NCBI RefSeq assembly: GCF_030652515.1
Contig: NZ_JAUSAR010000196.1
Span: 62,001-126,000, forward strand
Direction: 5' to 3'
Source: Aquabacterium sp.
GTDB lineage: Bacteria; Pseudomonadota; Gammaproteobacteria; Burkholderiales; Burkholderiaceae_C
DNA length: 64,000 nucleotides
Position numbers and translations under genes: made by a program
The notes under the pieces: model-generated
The model's input: only the letters and a program-made list of their open reading frames with translations
The model's database searches: none
What the model was told of the DNA's origin: nothing
Shown here: one piece after another, positions 54,363 through 63,177 of the stretch
Numbering within the stretch: the first letter of the stretch is position 1
Layout: each line of letters opens with the position of its first letter

Positions 54363-55895
54363 ATGAAACTGCGTACCAAATTGATGGCGGCGCCGGTCTT
54401 GGCCAGCATCGTCTTGTTCCTGGCTTTGCTGGGCTTTGTGTGGGTGCTGTCCAACGACCGGGAGAGCAGCCAACGCACGCACGACAGCAGCCTGCAGCAG
54501 CAGTTGGCCATCGTGGGTGTGGCGGGCAAGCTGTCCGATGTCCATGTGTCGCTGTACCGCACGATTGCGTTGATTGCCTCGCTCAGCGAGGACGAAGTCA
54601 AACAGCGTCGGCAGGGGCTGCCTGTGGCGGTGGCGGCCATTCAAAAAGCGGTGGCCAGCAGCTTCACGGCCGGTGAGCTGAGCGCTGAATCGGCCAAGGC
54701 TTTCGAGCAATCCCTGACGGACTACGTCAAGGCGGCCGACAACGCCATTGACCTGTCCACCATGGACCCCAACACCGGCGTGGCCGCCTTGCAAACCGCC
54801 GACGGCTACTTCAAGAAGTCGGCCGAGCAAATGTCTGCGCTGGTCACTCGGGTGCAAAAGAATGCGGAAGGCCAGGTTGTGGCGCTGGAGGCCAAATCCC
54901 GCGCCACCCAGATCGTGATCGCGACCGTGGCCGCTCTGGCTGGCCTGTGCTCCTTGCTGGTGGCGTGGAGCAGCCAGGGCCGCGTGGTCCGTGATCTGCA
55001 AATGGCCGTGAAGGCCGCCGACGAAGTGGCCGAAGGGCGCTTCGACCTGGTGCTGGAAAGCCGCAACGACGACGAGATCGGCCAGTTGCTCAAGGCGCTG
55101 GGCCGCATGGTGACGCAGCTGTCGCACTCCATCAACACGGTTCGCCTGGCCGCCAACTCCATTGGCACGGCGTCCAGCGAAATTGCCGCGGGCAACCAGG
55201 ACCTCAGCCAGCGCACCGAGAACACGGCGTCCAGCTTGCAGGAAACCGCATCGTCCATGGCCCAGTTGACCACCACCGTGCGTCACACGGCCGAGTCGGC
55301 TCGGTCGGCGGATTCGCTGGCCAACGCGGCGGCAGATTCCGCGCGTCGGGGCGGCGATGTGATGTCCCAGGTCGTGTCCAACATGGCCGAGATCGACACC
55401 GCCTCCCGCAAGATCAACGAGATCATCAGTGTGATCGATGGCATCGCTTTCCAGACCAATATCCTGGCCTTGAACGCAGCCGTTGAAGCCGCGCGGGCTG
55501 GTGAGCAAGGCCGTGGCTTTGCGGTGGTGGCCAGCGAGGTGCGCTCGCTGGCGCAACGCAGTGCCGGCGCTGCGCGCGAGATCAAGACCTTGATCGGCGC
55601 TTCGTCCGAGCGCGTTGAAACCGGTGCGCGTCTGGTGAACGAGGCGGGCAAGTCCATGCAGGACATCGTCGAGGGCGTTCAGCGCGTCACGCAAATCATT
55701 GGCGAGATCACGCTGGCGGCCGAGCAGGAATCGCTGGGCATCACGCAGGTCAGCACGGCGGTGACACAGTTGGACCAGATGACCCAGCAGAACGCGGCCC
55801 TGGTCGAGCAGTCGGCCGCCGCCGCTGAAAGCCTCAAATCGCAGTCGCACACTTTGACCGAGGTGGTCAGCCAGTTTCGCCTGGCGCAAAACTGA
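54363..55895 (+). CDS. Methyl-accepting chemotaxis protein
   Basis: Transmembrane chemoreceptor of 510 residues. TM1 about 8-30, four-helix-type periplasmic domain (about 35-180), TM2 ([18 protein letters not shown]), HAMP, and signalling domain with the tip [20 protein letters not shown]. It ends AQN without a CheR-binding pentapeptide, unlike the receptor at 20285-22078, although the signalling domains are very similar. Last recognisable gene of the chemotaxis operon; no cheR, cheD or cheB follows. Confidence 0.94.
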   Translation: MKLRTKLMAAPVLASIVLFLALLGFVWVLSNDRESSQRTHDSSLQQQLAIVGVAGKLSDVHVSLYRTIALIASLSEDEVKQRRQGLPVAVAAIQKAVASSFTAGELSAESAKAFEQSLTDYVKAADNAIDLSTMDPNTGVAALQTADGYFKKSAEQMSALVTRVQKNAEGQVVALEAKSRATQIVIATVAALAGLCSLLVAWSSQGRVVRDLQMAVKAADEVAEGRFDLVLESRNDDEIGQLLKALGRMVTQLSHSINTVRLAANSIGTASSEIAAGNQDLSQRTENTASSLQETASSMAQLTTTVRHTAESARSADSLANAAADSARRGGDVMSQVVSNMAEIDTASRKINEIISVIDGIAFQTNILALNAAVEAARAGEQGRGFAVVASEVRSLAQRSAGAAREIKTLIGASSERVETGARLVNEAGKSMQDIVEGVQRVTQIIGEITLAAEQESLGITQVSTAVTQLDQMTQQNAALVEQSAAAAESLKSQSHTLTEVVSQFRLAQN

Positions 55896-56005
55896 TCGGT
55901 CGTCCGGCATCTGCTGGCCGAAATCGGCATTAGTGCCGCGCGCATCACCCCTGCTTACAGGGGGGCCTGCAACACTGGGACCATGCGACGGTGATGAGGT
56001 GCAGC

Positions 56006-56587
56006 ATGGTCAAGATGATCTCGATGAGCGTGGTGGGTTTGGTGTTGTGGTGCAGCCAGGCCTTGGCCGCCAGCACGCCGCAGCCGGGTGATTCCGAACC
56101 GGCCTTGAGCCAGGCCCTGGCCGAAGCCACCTGGCCCGCCGACATCACCCAACTCGCCACGAGCTACCTGGAACGCTATCCATTGGCCGCAGGGGCCGCC
56201 ACAGCGCGCCGCCTGAAGGACCAGGCGGCCAAACCCGAGGCCGTGCTGGCCCGCACCGATGTTCGCCTGTACCGCCGTGCTTTCGCCTTGGCCGAATCAA
56301 AGCCCGAACTGGCGCCAGACATCCACCGTGCTGCCTTGGGTGATCACGCGGCGGCCATGCGCATGTCGCAGGCCCATCAGCGTGGTGAACGCGGCGCGGC
56401 CAAGGATGAGCGTTTGGTGCTGGGTTGGTTGCAATACGCCGCCGTGTTGGGCAACGACCAGGCTGCCTATGATCTGGCGGTGTACTTCCGTCGGCAAGAT
56501 CAGCCCGCCGTGGCTTCGCAATACGAGGCCATGGCCGTGGCCTTGAACCACCCCTTTCCCACCGAGCTGAATCACATTCGCAAGTGA
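56006..56587 (+). CDS. Exported Sel1-repeat-like protein of unknown function
   Basis: Protein of 193 residues with a signal peptide (MVKMISMSVVGLVLWCSQAL...A). The second half has Sel1-like helical repeats: GDHAAAMRMSQAHQRGERGA, RLVLGWLQYAAVLGNDQAAY and DLAVYFRRQDQPAVASQYEA. The N-terminal half is not recognised. Start ATG 56006 has GAGG 6 nt upstream. It follows the chemoreceptor by 110 nt including a small CCCCTG/CAGGGG hairpin (55948-55963) and converges on the HIT gene. Function unknown. Confidence 0.7.
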   Translation: MVKMISMSVVGLVLWCSQALAASTPQPGDSEPALSQALAEATWPADITQLATSYLERYPLAAGAATARRLKDQAAKPEAVLARTDVRLYRRAFALAESKPELAPDIHRAALGDHAAAMRMSQAHQRGERGAAKDERLVLGWLQYAAVLGNDQAAYDLAVYFRRQDQPAVASQYEAMAVALNHPFPTELNHIRK

Positions 56588-56606
56588 GCCAGGTTGTGTC
56601 GGCTGT

Positions 56607-57050
56607 TCAGTTCAGCGCGGCCTGGATGGCGATGTCCAGGGCCTTCAATTCGGCGCGCATGCCGTCCCAATGGCTTGAAGCCACCTCGCGTTGAGTCGAT
56701 CCCCAGATGGGTTGAGGGAAATGCTTGTCATCGGCAAAGCGCGCGATGACATGCCAATGCAGGTGCGGCACCACATTGCCCAGGCTGGCCAGATTCACCT
56801 TGGTGGGGTGCAGGTGCTCGCGCACCAGCGATTCCACTTTGGCCAATGCTTCCATCAGGTAGACCCGGTCAGCCGTTGGCAAGTCGGTGAACTCGGCCGC
56901 GTGGTCGTTCCAGATCACCCGGTAAAAGCCGGGGTAGTCCAAGTCCAGCACGCGGATCACCCGAAGCTTCAGATTGCGCATGACCAGGAAACCCCCGTCG
57001 GTCACGCACAACTCGCAGCCCGGTTGGCGGGTGGTGTCCAACTGCCCCAT
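56607..57050 (-). CDS. HIT-domain protein
   Basis: Small histidine-triad hydrolase of 147 residues. The triad is NVVPHLHWHVIARFADD; upstream features are CELCVTDGGFLVMRNLKLRV and DHAAEFTDLPTADRVYLMEA. HIT enzymes cleave nucleoside phosphoramidates or dinucleoside polyphosphates. The substrate is unknown. The start lies 1 nt after the stop of the big oxidoreductase gene (TGA-C-ATG), so it is translationally coupled to it. Confidence 0.9.
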   Translation of the reverse strand: MGQLDTTRQPGCELCVTDGGFLVMRNLKLRVIRVLDLDYPGFYRVIWNDHAAEFTDLPTADRVYLMEALAKVESLVREHLHPTKVNLASLGNVVPHLHWHVIARFADDKHFPQPIWGSTQREVASSHWDGMRAELKALDIAIQAALN

Positions 57051-57051
57051 G

Positions 57052-60000
57052 TCAGACCAGCACGCGCTCGATGCCACCATCGTTGGCGCGCTTGACGTAG
57101 TCGGGCATCCAGTTCTCGCCCAGGATCTGGCGCGCCATCTCGACCACGATGTAGTCGGCCTCAAGCAGGCCGTTCTGCAGGTCGTCTTCGTAGCGGCTCA
57201 GGCCTTGCAGGCAACTGGGGCAGGAGGTCAGGATCTTGACGTTTTCCTTGGCGCCGACCTTGCCTTCGGCGCGCAGTTGTGCTTCGCCCTTGAGGATCTC
57301 TTCTTCCTTGCGGAAGCGGATCTGCGTGGAGATGTCGGGCCGAGTGACGCCCAGGGTGCCTGACTCGCCGCAGCAGCGCTTGGACTCGAGCACGTTGTTG
57401 CCGACCAGTGCCTTCACCGTCTTCATCGGCTCTTGCAGCTTCATGGGGCTGTGGCAAGGGTCGTGGTACAGGTACGAGTTCTTGCCAGCCAGGGTGATGC
57501 CCTTTTCCAGCAGGTACTCGTGGATGTCGATGATGCGGCAGCCGGGGAAGATCTTGTCGAACTGGTAGCCCTGCAACTGGTCGTAGCAGGTGCCGCAACT
57601 CACCACCACCGTCTTGATGTCCAGGTAGTTCAACGTGTTGGCCACGCGGTGGAACAGCACCCGGTTGTCGGTGATCATCTTCTCGGCCTTGTCGAACTGG
57701 CCCGAGCCGCGTTGCGGATAGCCGCAGCACAGGTAGCCCGGGGGCAGCACGGTCTGCACGCCGGCATGCCACAGCATGGCTTGCGTGGCCAAGCCCACCT
57801 GGCTGAACAAACGCTCCGAGCCGCAGCCCGGGAAGTAGAAGACCGCCTCGGTGTCCGCCGCCTGCTTGGGGTTGCGGATGATGGGGACGTAGTCCTTGTC
57901 CTCGATGTCGAGCAAAGCGCGCGCAGTTTTCTTGGGCAGGCCACCCGGCAACTTCTTGTTGATGAAGTGGATGATCTGCTCTTTGATCGGTGCCGAGCCG
58001 ACCGATGCTGGCGGTGCGCTGGTCTGCTTGCGGGCCACCACCTTCATCACGTCGTGGGCCACGCGCTGCGCCTTCATCCCCACGCCCACCATGGCCGAGC
58101 GGGCCAGCTTGATGGTCTCGGGGTTGGTGGCGTTGAGCATGAACATGGCCGCGGCATTGCCGGGCCGGAAGCTCTTCTTGCCCATCTTGCGCAGCAGGTT
58201 GCGCATGTTCATCGACACGTCACCGAAATCGATGTTGACCGGGCAGGGCGACAGGCACTTGTGGCAGACCGTGCAGTGGTCGGCCACGTCCTCGAACTCT
58301 TCCCAGTGCTTGATGGACACGCCACGGCGCGTCTGCTCTTCATACAGGAAGGCCTCGACCAGCAATGAGGTGGCCAGGATCTTGTTGCGCGGGCTGTAGA
58401 GCAAGTTGGCGCGCGGCACGTGGGTGGCGCACACCGGTTTGCACTTGCCGCAGCGCAGGCAATCCTTGACGGAGGTGGCGATCTCGCCAATGTCCGACTG
58501 CTGCATGATCAGGGATTCGTGCCCCATCAGGCCAAAGCTGGGCGTGTAGGCCTCGCTCAGGTCGGCGTTGTGCACGTCGTCGCCCAGGCCCTTCAAGGCG
58601 GCGCCACGGAGCAGCTTGCCCTTGTTGAAGCGGCCTTGCGGATCAACACGCGCCTTGTAGGCGGTGAAGTCGGCCATTTCCTCGTCACTGAGGAATTCCA
58701 GCTTGGTGATGCCGATGCCATGCTCGCCCGAGATCACTCCATCCAGCGAACGCGCCAGCTTCATGATGCGGGCCACGGCTTCGTGCGCCGTCTGCAGCAT
58801 CTCGTAGTTGTCGCTGTTGACCGGCAGGTTGGTGTGCACATTGCCGTCACCGGCGTGCATGTGCAGGGCCGCCCACACGCGGCCACGAAGCACTTCCTTG
58901 TGGATGCGCTTGGCCTCGGCCAGGATGGGCTCCATCGCCGAGCCGCTGAAGATCTTGGCGAACTCGTCGCGCAGCTCGCGCTTCCAGCTCACGCGGATCG
59001 ACCAGGTCTGCAGCAGGTTGAACACCGTGTCGCCGTCTTGCGGGGCGTAAGTGCCGTTGCGGTGCTGTTCGTAGCCCAGGGCCACGAGTTGATCACCGAC
59101 ATCAGCCAAAGGCGCGTCAATGCGCTCGTGCAGGAACTGCCACTTGGCCTGCGTTTTTTCCAGCAGGGCCAGGGCACGCTGCACGCGTTCTTCCAATTGC
59201 TCGGGGCTGGGCAACTCGCTGGTGTCTTCGACCTTGCCCAAAGGCAGGTTGCCGTTGGACATGAAGGCCTTGAGCTTGTCGATCAGGGCCAGCTTGTTGC
59301 GCAGGCTGAGTTCGATGTTGATGCGCTCGATGCCCAGCGTGTACTCGCCCATGCGCGGCAGCGGGATCACGACGTCTTCGTTCACCTTGAAGGCGTTGGT
59401 GTGCTTGGCAATGGCGGCGGTGCGCTTGCGGTCGGCCCAGAACTTCTTGCGCGCATCTGAGCTCACGGCGACGAAGCCTTCGCCGCTGCGGCCATTGGCA
59501 AAGCGGATGACCTGGCTGGTGGCCAGGGCCACGCGGTTCTCGTCGTCACCGACGATGTCGCCGATCAGGACCATCTTGGGCAGCACGCCGCGCTTGCTCT
59601 TGGTGGCGTAGCCGACGGCGCGCAGGTAGCGGTCGTCCAGGTGCTCCAGGCCGGCCAGGATGGCGCCGCCAGGCTGCGCCATCTCGGTGAACATGAAATC
59701 CTTGATCTCGACGATCGAGGGCACGGCATCCTTGGGGTTGCCGAAGAACTCCAGGCACACGGTGCGAACGTGGTTGGGCATGCGGTGCACCACCCAGCGC
59801 GCGCTGGTGATCAGGCCGTCGCAGCCTTCCTTCTGGATGCCGGGCAGGCCGGCCAGGAACTTGTCGGTGACGTCTTTGCCCAGGCCTTCCTTGCGGAAGG
59901 TGCGGCCGGGGATGTCCAGGCGCTCGGTGCGGATCGGCGTCTTGCCATCGGCCTCGAAATAGCGCAGCTCGAAGCTGGCCATGGGGATGTCGTGGATCTT

Positions 60001-61041
60001 GCCGAGGTTGTGGTTCAGGCGCACGACTTCCAGCCACTGGGCGTCGGGCGTGACCATGCGCCAGCTGGCCAGGTTGTCCAGGGCGGTGCCCCACAGCACG
60101 GCTTTCTTGCCGCCCGCGTTCATGGCGATGTTGCCGCCCACACACGAGGCTTCGGCCGAAGTCGGGTCTACCGCGAACACAAAGCCAGCGCGCTCCGCCG
60201 CATCGGCCACGCGTTGCGTGACCACGCCCGCGCCAGTCCAGACCGTGGCCACGGGGTGATCGACGCCGGGCAGGCTGACCATCTCGACCTCGGTCATCTG
60301 CTCGAGCTTTTCGGTGTTGATGACCGCGCTGCGCCAGGTCAAAGGCACGGCGCCGCCGGTGTAGCCGGTGCCACCGCCGCGCGGGATGATGGTGAGTTCC
60401 AGCTCGACGCAGCCCTTGACCAAGGCGGCCATTTCTTCTTCGGTGTCGGGCGTCAGCACGACGAAGGGGTATTCGACGCGCCAGTCGGTGGCGTCGGTCA
60501 CGTGCGAGACGCGGCTCAGGCCATCGAACTTGATGTTGTCGCCAGCGGTGACCTTGCCCAGCGTCTTGCGGGCGCGTTGGCGCAGGTCGTACACGTGCTT
60601 GAAATTCAAGGCGAAGCGGTCGATGCAGGCACGGGCGGCCACCAGCAACTCGCCCACCAGCGTGTCGCGGTTGGCGTCAGCCGGGTTGTTGGACGGCGTG
60701 CGGCGCTTGTCGATCTCGCTCAGGCGGTGGTGCAGGGCGTCGATCAACTGGCCCCGGCGCTTGGGGTTGTCCAGCAGGTCGTCTTGCAGGTAGGGGTTGC
60801 GCTGCACGACCCAGATGTCGCCCAGCACCTCATACAGCATGCGGGCGGAGCGGCCGGTCTGGCGCTCGGTGCGCAACTGGCTCAGCAGTTCCCAGGCGCG
60901 CAGGCCCAGCAGGCGCTGCACGATTTCGCGGTCGGAAAACGAGGTGTAGTTGTAGGGGATTTCGCGCAAGCGCGGTGCGCCGTCGGCGTGAGCCTCGGCA
61001 GCATGTTGGGGGAGTTGGGTCAGCGGGAGCGGTGCGTTCAT
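57052..61041 (-). CDS. Giant FAD- and iron-sulfur-containing dehydrogenase (D-lactate/glycolate oxidase type)
   Basis: Protein of 1329 residues fusing flavin and electron-transfer modules. An N-terminal DUF3683-like region (about 25-190) is followed by a PCMH-type FAD domain ([40 protein letters not shown]), a FAD-linked oxidase C domain with [15 protein letters not shown], two 4Fe-4S motifs ([11 protein letters not shown] about 860; [14 protein letters not shown] about 930) and two CCG cysteine-rich domains (CCGYPQRG about 1100; [17 protein letters not shown] about 1223). Relatives oxidise D-lactate, glycolate or D-2-hydroxy acids and feed the respiratory chain. Start ATG 61041 ([10 protein letters not shown]). 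Confidence 0.9.
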   Translation of the reverse strand: MNAPLPLTQLPQHAAEAHADGAPRLREIPYNYTSFSDREIVQRLLGLRAWELLSQLRTERQTGRSARMLYEVLGDIWVVQRNPYLQDDLLDNPKRRGQLIDALHHRLSEIDKRRTPSNNPADANRDTLVGELLVAARACIDRFALNFKHVYDLRQRARKTLGKVTAGDNIKFDGLSRVSHVTDATDWRVEYPFVVLTPDTEEEMAALVKGCVELELTIIPRGGGTGYTGGAVPLTWRSAVINTEKLEQMTEVEMVSLPGVDHPVATVWTGAGVVTQRVADAAERAGFVFAVDPTSAEASCVGGNIAMNAGGKKAVLWGTALDNLASWRMVTPDAQWLEVVRLNHNLGKIHDIPMASFELRYFEADGKTPIRTERLDIPGRTFRKEGLGKDVTDKFLAGLPGIQKEGCDGLITSARWVVHRMPNHVRTVCLEFFGNPKDAVPSIVEIKDFMFTEMAQPGGAILAGLEHLDDRYLRAVGYATKSKRGVLPKMVLIGDIVGDDENRVALATSQVIRFANGRSGEGFVAVSSDARKKFWADRKRTAAIAKHTNAFKVNEDVVIPLPRMGEYTLGIERINIELSLRNKLALIDKLKAFMSNGNLPLGKVEDTSELPSPEQLEERVQRALALLEKTQAKWQFLHERIDAPLADVGDQLVALGYEQHRNGTYAPQDGDTVFNLLQTWSIRVSWKRELRDEFAKIFSGSAMEPILAEAKRIHKEVLRGRVWAALHMHAGDGNVHTNLPVNSDNYEMLQTAHEAVARIMKLARSLDGVISGEHGIGITKLEFLSDEEMADFTAYKARVDPQGRFNKGKLLRGAALKGLGDDVHNADLSEAYTPSFGLMGHESLIMQQSDIGEIATSVKDCLRCGKCKPVCATHVPRANLLYSPRNKILATSLLVEAFLYEEQTRRGVSIKHWEEFEDVADHCTVCHKCLSPCPVNIDFGDVSMNMRNLLRKMGKKSFRPGNAAAMFMLNATNPETIKLARSAMVGVGMKAQRVAHDVMKVVARKQTSAPPASVGSAPIKEQIIHFINKKLPGGLPKKTARALLDIEDKDYVPIIRNPKQAADTEAVFYFPGCGSERLFSQVGLATQAMLWHAGVQTVLPPGYLCCGYPQRGSGQFDKAEKMITDNRVLFHRVANTLNYLDIKTVVVSCGTCYDQLQGYQFDKIFPGCRIIDIHEYLLEKGITLAGKNSYLYHDPCHSPMKLQEPMKTVKALVGNNVLESKRCCGESGTLGVTRPDISTQIRFRKEEEILKGEAQLRAEGKVGAKENVKILTSCPSCLQGLSRYEDDLQNGLLEADYIVVEMARQILGENWMPDYVKRANDGGIERVLV

Positions 61042-61193
61042 GTCGAGGCGCCAGGCGCGGCCGGGGTTAAAAAACGGCGGCAAGGAGTGCGAAAAGCAGG
61101 GTGCGGACGGTTTTCGCGCCTGAGGGGGGATGTTACCGCAGCAGGTGATCTCCCGAGCACTGGCGCACAGGGGGAACGCTATGCTGTGGCGTT

Positions 61194-61958
61194 ATGAATT
61201 CACCCGACAAAGCGCTTTTGGCGCCCTGGCCCTATCCCCGCTGGATCGCGCACCGGGGGGCTGGCAAGTTGGCGCCTGAGAACACCCTGGCGGCGTTTCG
61301 CCTGGGCGCTGCCCATGGATTTCGCATGTTCGAGTGCGATGTCAAGCTCAGTGCGGATGGCGAGCCTTTTCTGCTGCACGACGCCGATTTGAGCCGCACC
61401 ACATCCGGGCATGGTGTGGCGGGCGAGCGGCGCTGGGACGAATTGTCCAAGCTGGACGCGGGGGGCTGGCACAGTCCGCCGTACGCGGGCGAGCCATTGC
61501 TGAGGCTTGAAGCCCTGGCTCGGTGGCTTCAGGCCAATCGGCTGATGGTCAACCTTGAAATCAAGCCCTCACCGGGGCAGGACGCTTTGACCGGGGCGGC
61601 GGTGGCGCGGGAGGCGGCGCGCTGGTGGAGCGGTCAGGCGGTACAGCCTTTGCTCAGCTCCTTCAGTGTGGAGGCGCTGCGGGCCGCTCAGAACGCCGCA
61701 CCGGATCTGCCCAGGGCATTGTTGTTGGAAGAGTTGAAGCCAGGCTGGCTTGACACTGCACTGGATCTGGCGTGCGTGGCCGTGGTGGGGCACCATCCCC
61801 ATCTGAATGCCGACAACATCGCGCAAGCCCATTCGGCCGGTTTCAAGGTGCTGACCTACACCGTGAACGACGTTGAACGCGCTGATGCGCTGTGGGCCGC
61901 CGGATTGGATGGGCTGATCACCGATTCGGTGGACAAGCTGGGTCCGGACCGCCCATGA
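61194..61958 (+). CDS. ugpQ: Cytosolic glycerophosphodiester phosphodiesterase
   Basis: Hydrolyses glycerophosphodiesters to glycerol-3-phosphate; 254 residues, no signal peptide. Catalytic motif IAHRGAGKLAPENTLAAF, metal-binding ECDVKLSADGEPFLLHDADL and NLEIKPS are intact, and the C-terminal KVLTYTVNDVERADALWAAG and GLDGLITDS complete the barrel. Lack of a signal peptide fits UgpQ rather than periplasmic GlpQ. It is divergent from the large dehydrogenase gene. Confidence 0.93.
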   Translation: MNSPDKALLAPWPYPRWIAHRGAGKLAPENTLAAFRLGAAHGFRMFECDVKLSADGEPFLLHDADLSRTTSGHGVAGERRWDELSKLDAGGWHSPPYAGEPLLRLEALARWLQANRLMVNLEIKPSPGQDALTGAAVAREAARWWSGQAVQPLLSSFSVEALRAAQNAAPDLPRALLLEELKPGWLDTALDLACVAVVGHHPHLNADNIAQAHSAGFKVLTYTVNDVERADALWAAGLDGLITDSVDKLGPDRP

Positions 61959-62097
61959 AGGGGGGGCTTGTGAAAGCGGATCTCGCTTATCATTCGGAGC
62001 ACCCCCGCCTAGCAGATTGCCCTCGATCCGGCCCCTGAAACGCACTTGTGCGAGGCAGCCGGTGGTCAGTGCCTTTCTTTCGTTTTCAGACAATTCC

Positions 62098-62430
62098 ATG
62101 CAGATTTCAGCGCAGAACCCGGCCGTCGATGGTCAATTCACTTCCGAGGTCGCCTCCCAAAGCGCGCCTGTCGATTCCGCGCTGGAGCTGGAGCTGACCG
62201 AACTGGTCATTCAGTCGTTGAACCTGGAGTTCACCGTTGCCGAAGTTGATCCCGCCGGTCCGATCTATGGCGACGGGCTGGGTCTTGATTCGATCGACAT
62301 CCTCGAAATCGCGCTGGTGGTGTCCAAAAAATACGGATTCCAGCTGCGTTCCGACGACGAGCGCAACGTACAGATTTTCAGCTCTCTGCGCAGCCTGGCG
62401 CGGCACGTTGCCGCGAACCGGACCAAGTAA
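62098..62430 (+). CDS. Acyl carrier protein
   Basis: Acyl carrier protein of 110 residues with a 30-residue N-terminal extension. Phosphopantetheine Ser lies in GDGLGLDSIDILEIALVV; helix III KYGFQLRSDDERNVQIFSSL. It is distinct from the fatty-acid AcpP type by its DSIDILE motif and size. It is the first gene before a COG4648-type protein and an acyl ligase, the arrangement seen at aryl polyene loci. Start ATG 62098; a longer frame upstream lacks a sensible start. Confidence 0.88.
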   Translation: MQISAQNPAVDGQFTSEVASQSAPVDSALELELTELVIQSLNLEFTVAEVDPAGPIYGDGLGLDSIDILEIALVVSKKYGFQLRSDDERNVQIFSSLRSLARHVAANRTK

Positions 62431-62484
62431 GGGTGCCCGGCAGGTCCTGCCTTGTCCTTTGTCCGCAGCAGCCCGACTGACGCC

Positions 62485-63177
62485 ATGAATTCCTCGTCGC
62501 CAGGAGCACCTACTGTCTGGCTCGCCGTCCTGGGGGCGGTTGGGGCCATTTCCTTGCTGGCCGCCTATCTGGTGGCCTGCCATGTGGCCACGCTGGAGCG
62601 TTCTCCCTGGGCGCCGTATCTCTATTTCCTGCCCTTGCTGGGCATGCTGTTCTCAACCGTGGCCGGGCGTTGGGGCCTGCTGGCGGCGGGCGTTCTGATG
62701 GCGGTGGGGTTGGCTGGACTCGCAGCGCTGCTGCCGCACCGTGATGTCGATCTGAGTTTGCTGTATGTGCTGCAGCACGTTGGCACCAACCTGGCACTTT
62801 GCTGGGTGTTTGGCCACACACTGGCCGCCGGTCGCGAACCCCTGGTGACGCGCTTTGCCCGCATCATGCGCCGGGGCGACATGCCGCCCGAGGTGCTGTC
62901 TTTCACGCGCGGCGTCACCTTGGCATGGACGCTGTTTTTCGTCGGCATCGCTTTGGTGTCGGCTGTCTTGTACGCGGCGGTGTCGGTCGAGGCCTGGTCC
63001 GTGTTTTCGAACCTGATCAACAGCCCGCTGATCGGCCTGATGTTCGTGGTCGAGTACGCCCTGCGCCGGCACAAGCTGCGCCACATTCGGCACACATCCA
63101 TCCTGGATAGCATGCAGGCGTTTCGCAAAGGCTGGCCGGTGGCCGAGCCAAATCCGAATTCCCATGAACCCCGCTGA
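62485..63177 (+). CDS. COG4648-type membrane protein of an aryl polyene-like cluster
   Basis: Integral membrane protein of 230 residues with about five or six TM segments (WLAVLGAVGAISLLAAYLVA; YLYFLPLLGMLFSTVAG; LLAAGVLMAVGLAGLAALL; ALCWVFGHTLAAGREPLVTR). The segment FARIMRRGDMPPEVLSFTRG and following TMs ending HKLRHIRHTSILDSMQAF resemble the COG4648 family found in aryl polyene and flexirubin-type clusters, sometimes labelled ketosynthase though it has no KS active site. The biochemical role is unknown. It overlaps the next gene by 14 nt. Confidence 0.72.
   Translation: MNSSSPGAPTVWLAVLGAVGAISLLAAYLVACHVATLERSPWAPYLYFLPLLGMLFSTVAGRWGLLAAGVLMAVGLAGLAALLPHRDVDLSLLYVLQHVGTNLALCWVFGHTLAAGREPLVTRFARIMRRGDMPPEVLSFTRGVTLAWTLFFVGIALVSAVLYAAVSVEAWSVFSNLINSPLIGLMFVVEYALRRHKLRHIRHTSILDSMQAFRKGWPVAEPNPNSHEPR

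Noticed and set aside
55948-55963. CCCCTG/CAGGGG hairpin after the second chemoreceptor as a terminator
   Set aside because: Only 6 bp and followed by G-rich sequence rather than Ts; noted in the neighbouring entry but not called.
59641-61197. A 518-codon plus-strand open frame antisense to the large dehydrogenase, plus similar long frames antisense to ileS (7007-9046), valS (42103-43614) and the second half of the dehydrogenase gene
   Set aside because: Shadow frames caused by high GC at third positions; composition is low-complexity and no motifs are visible.
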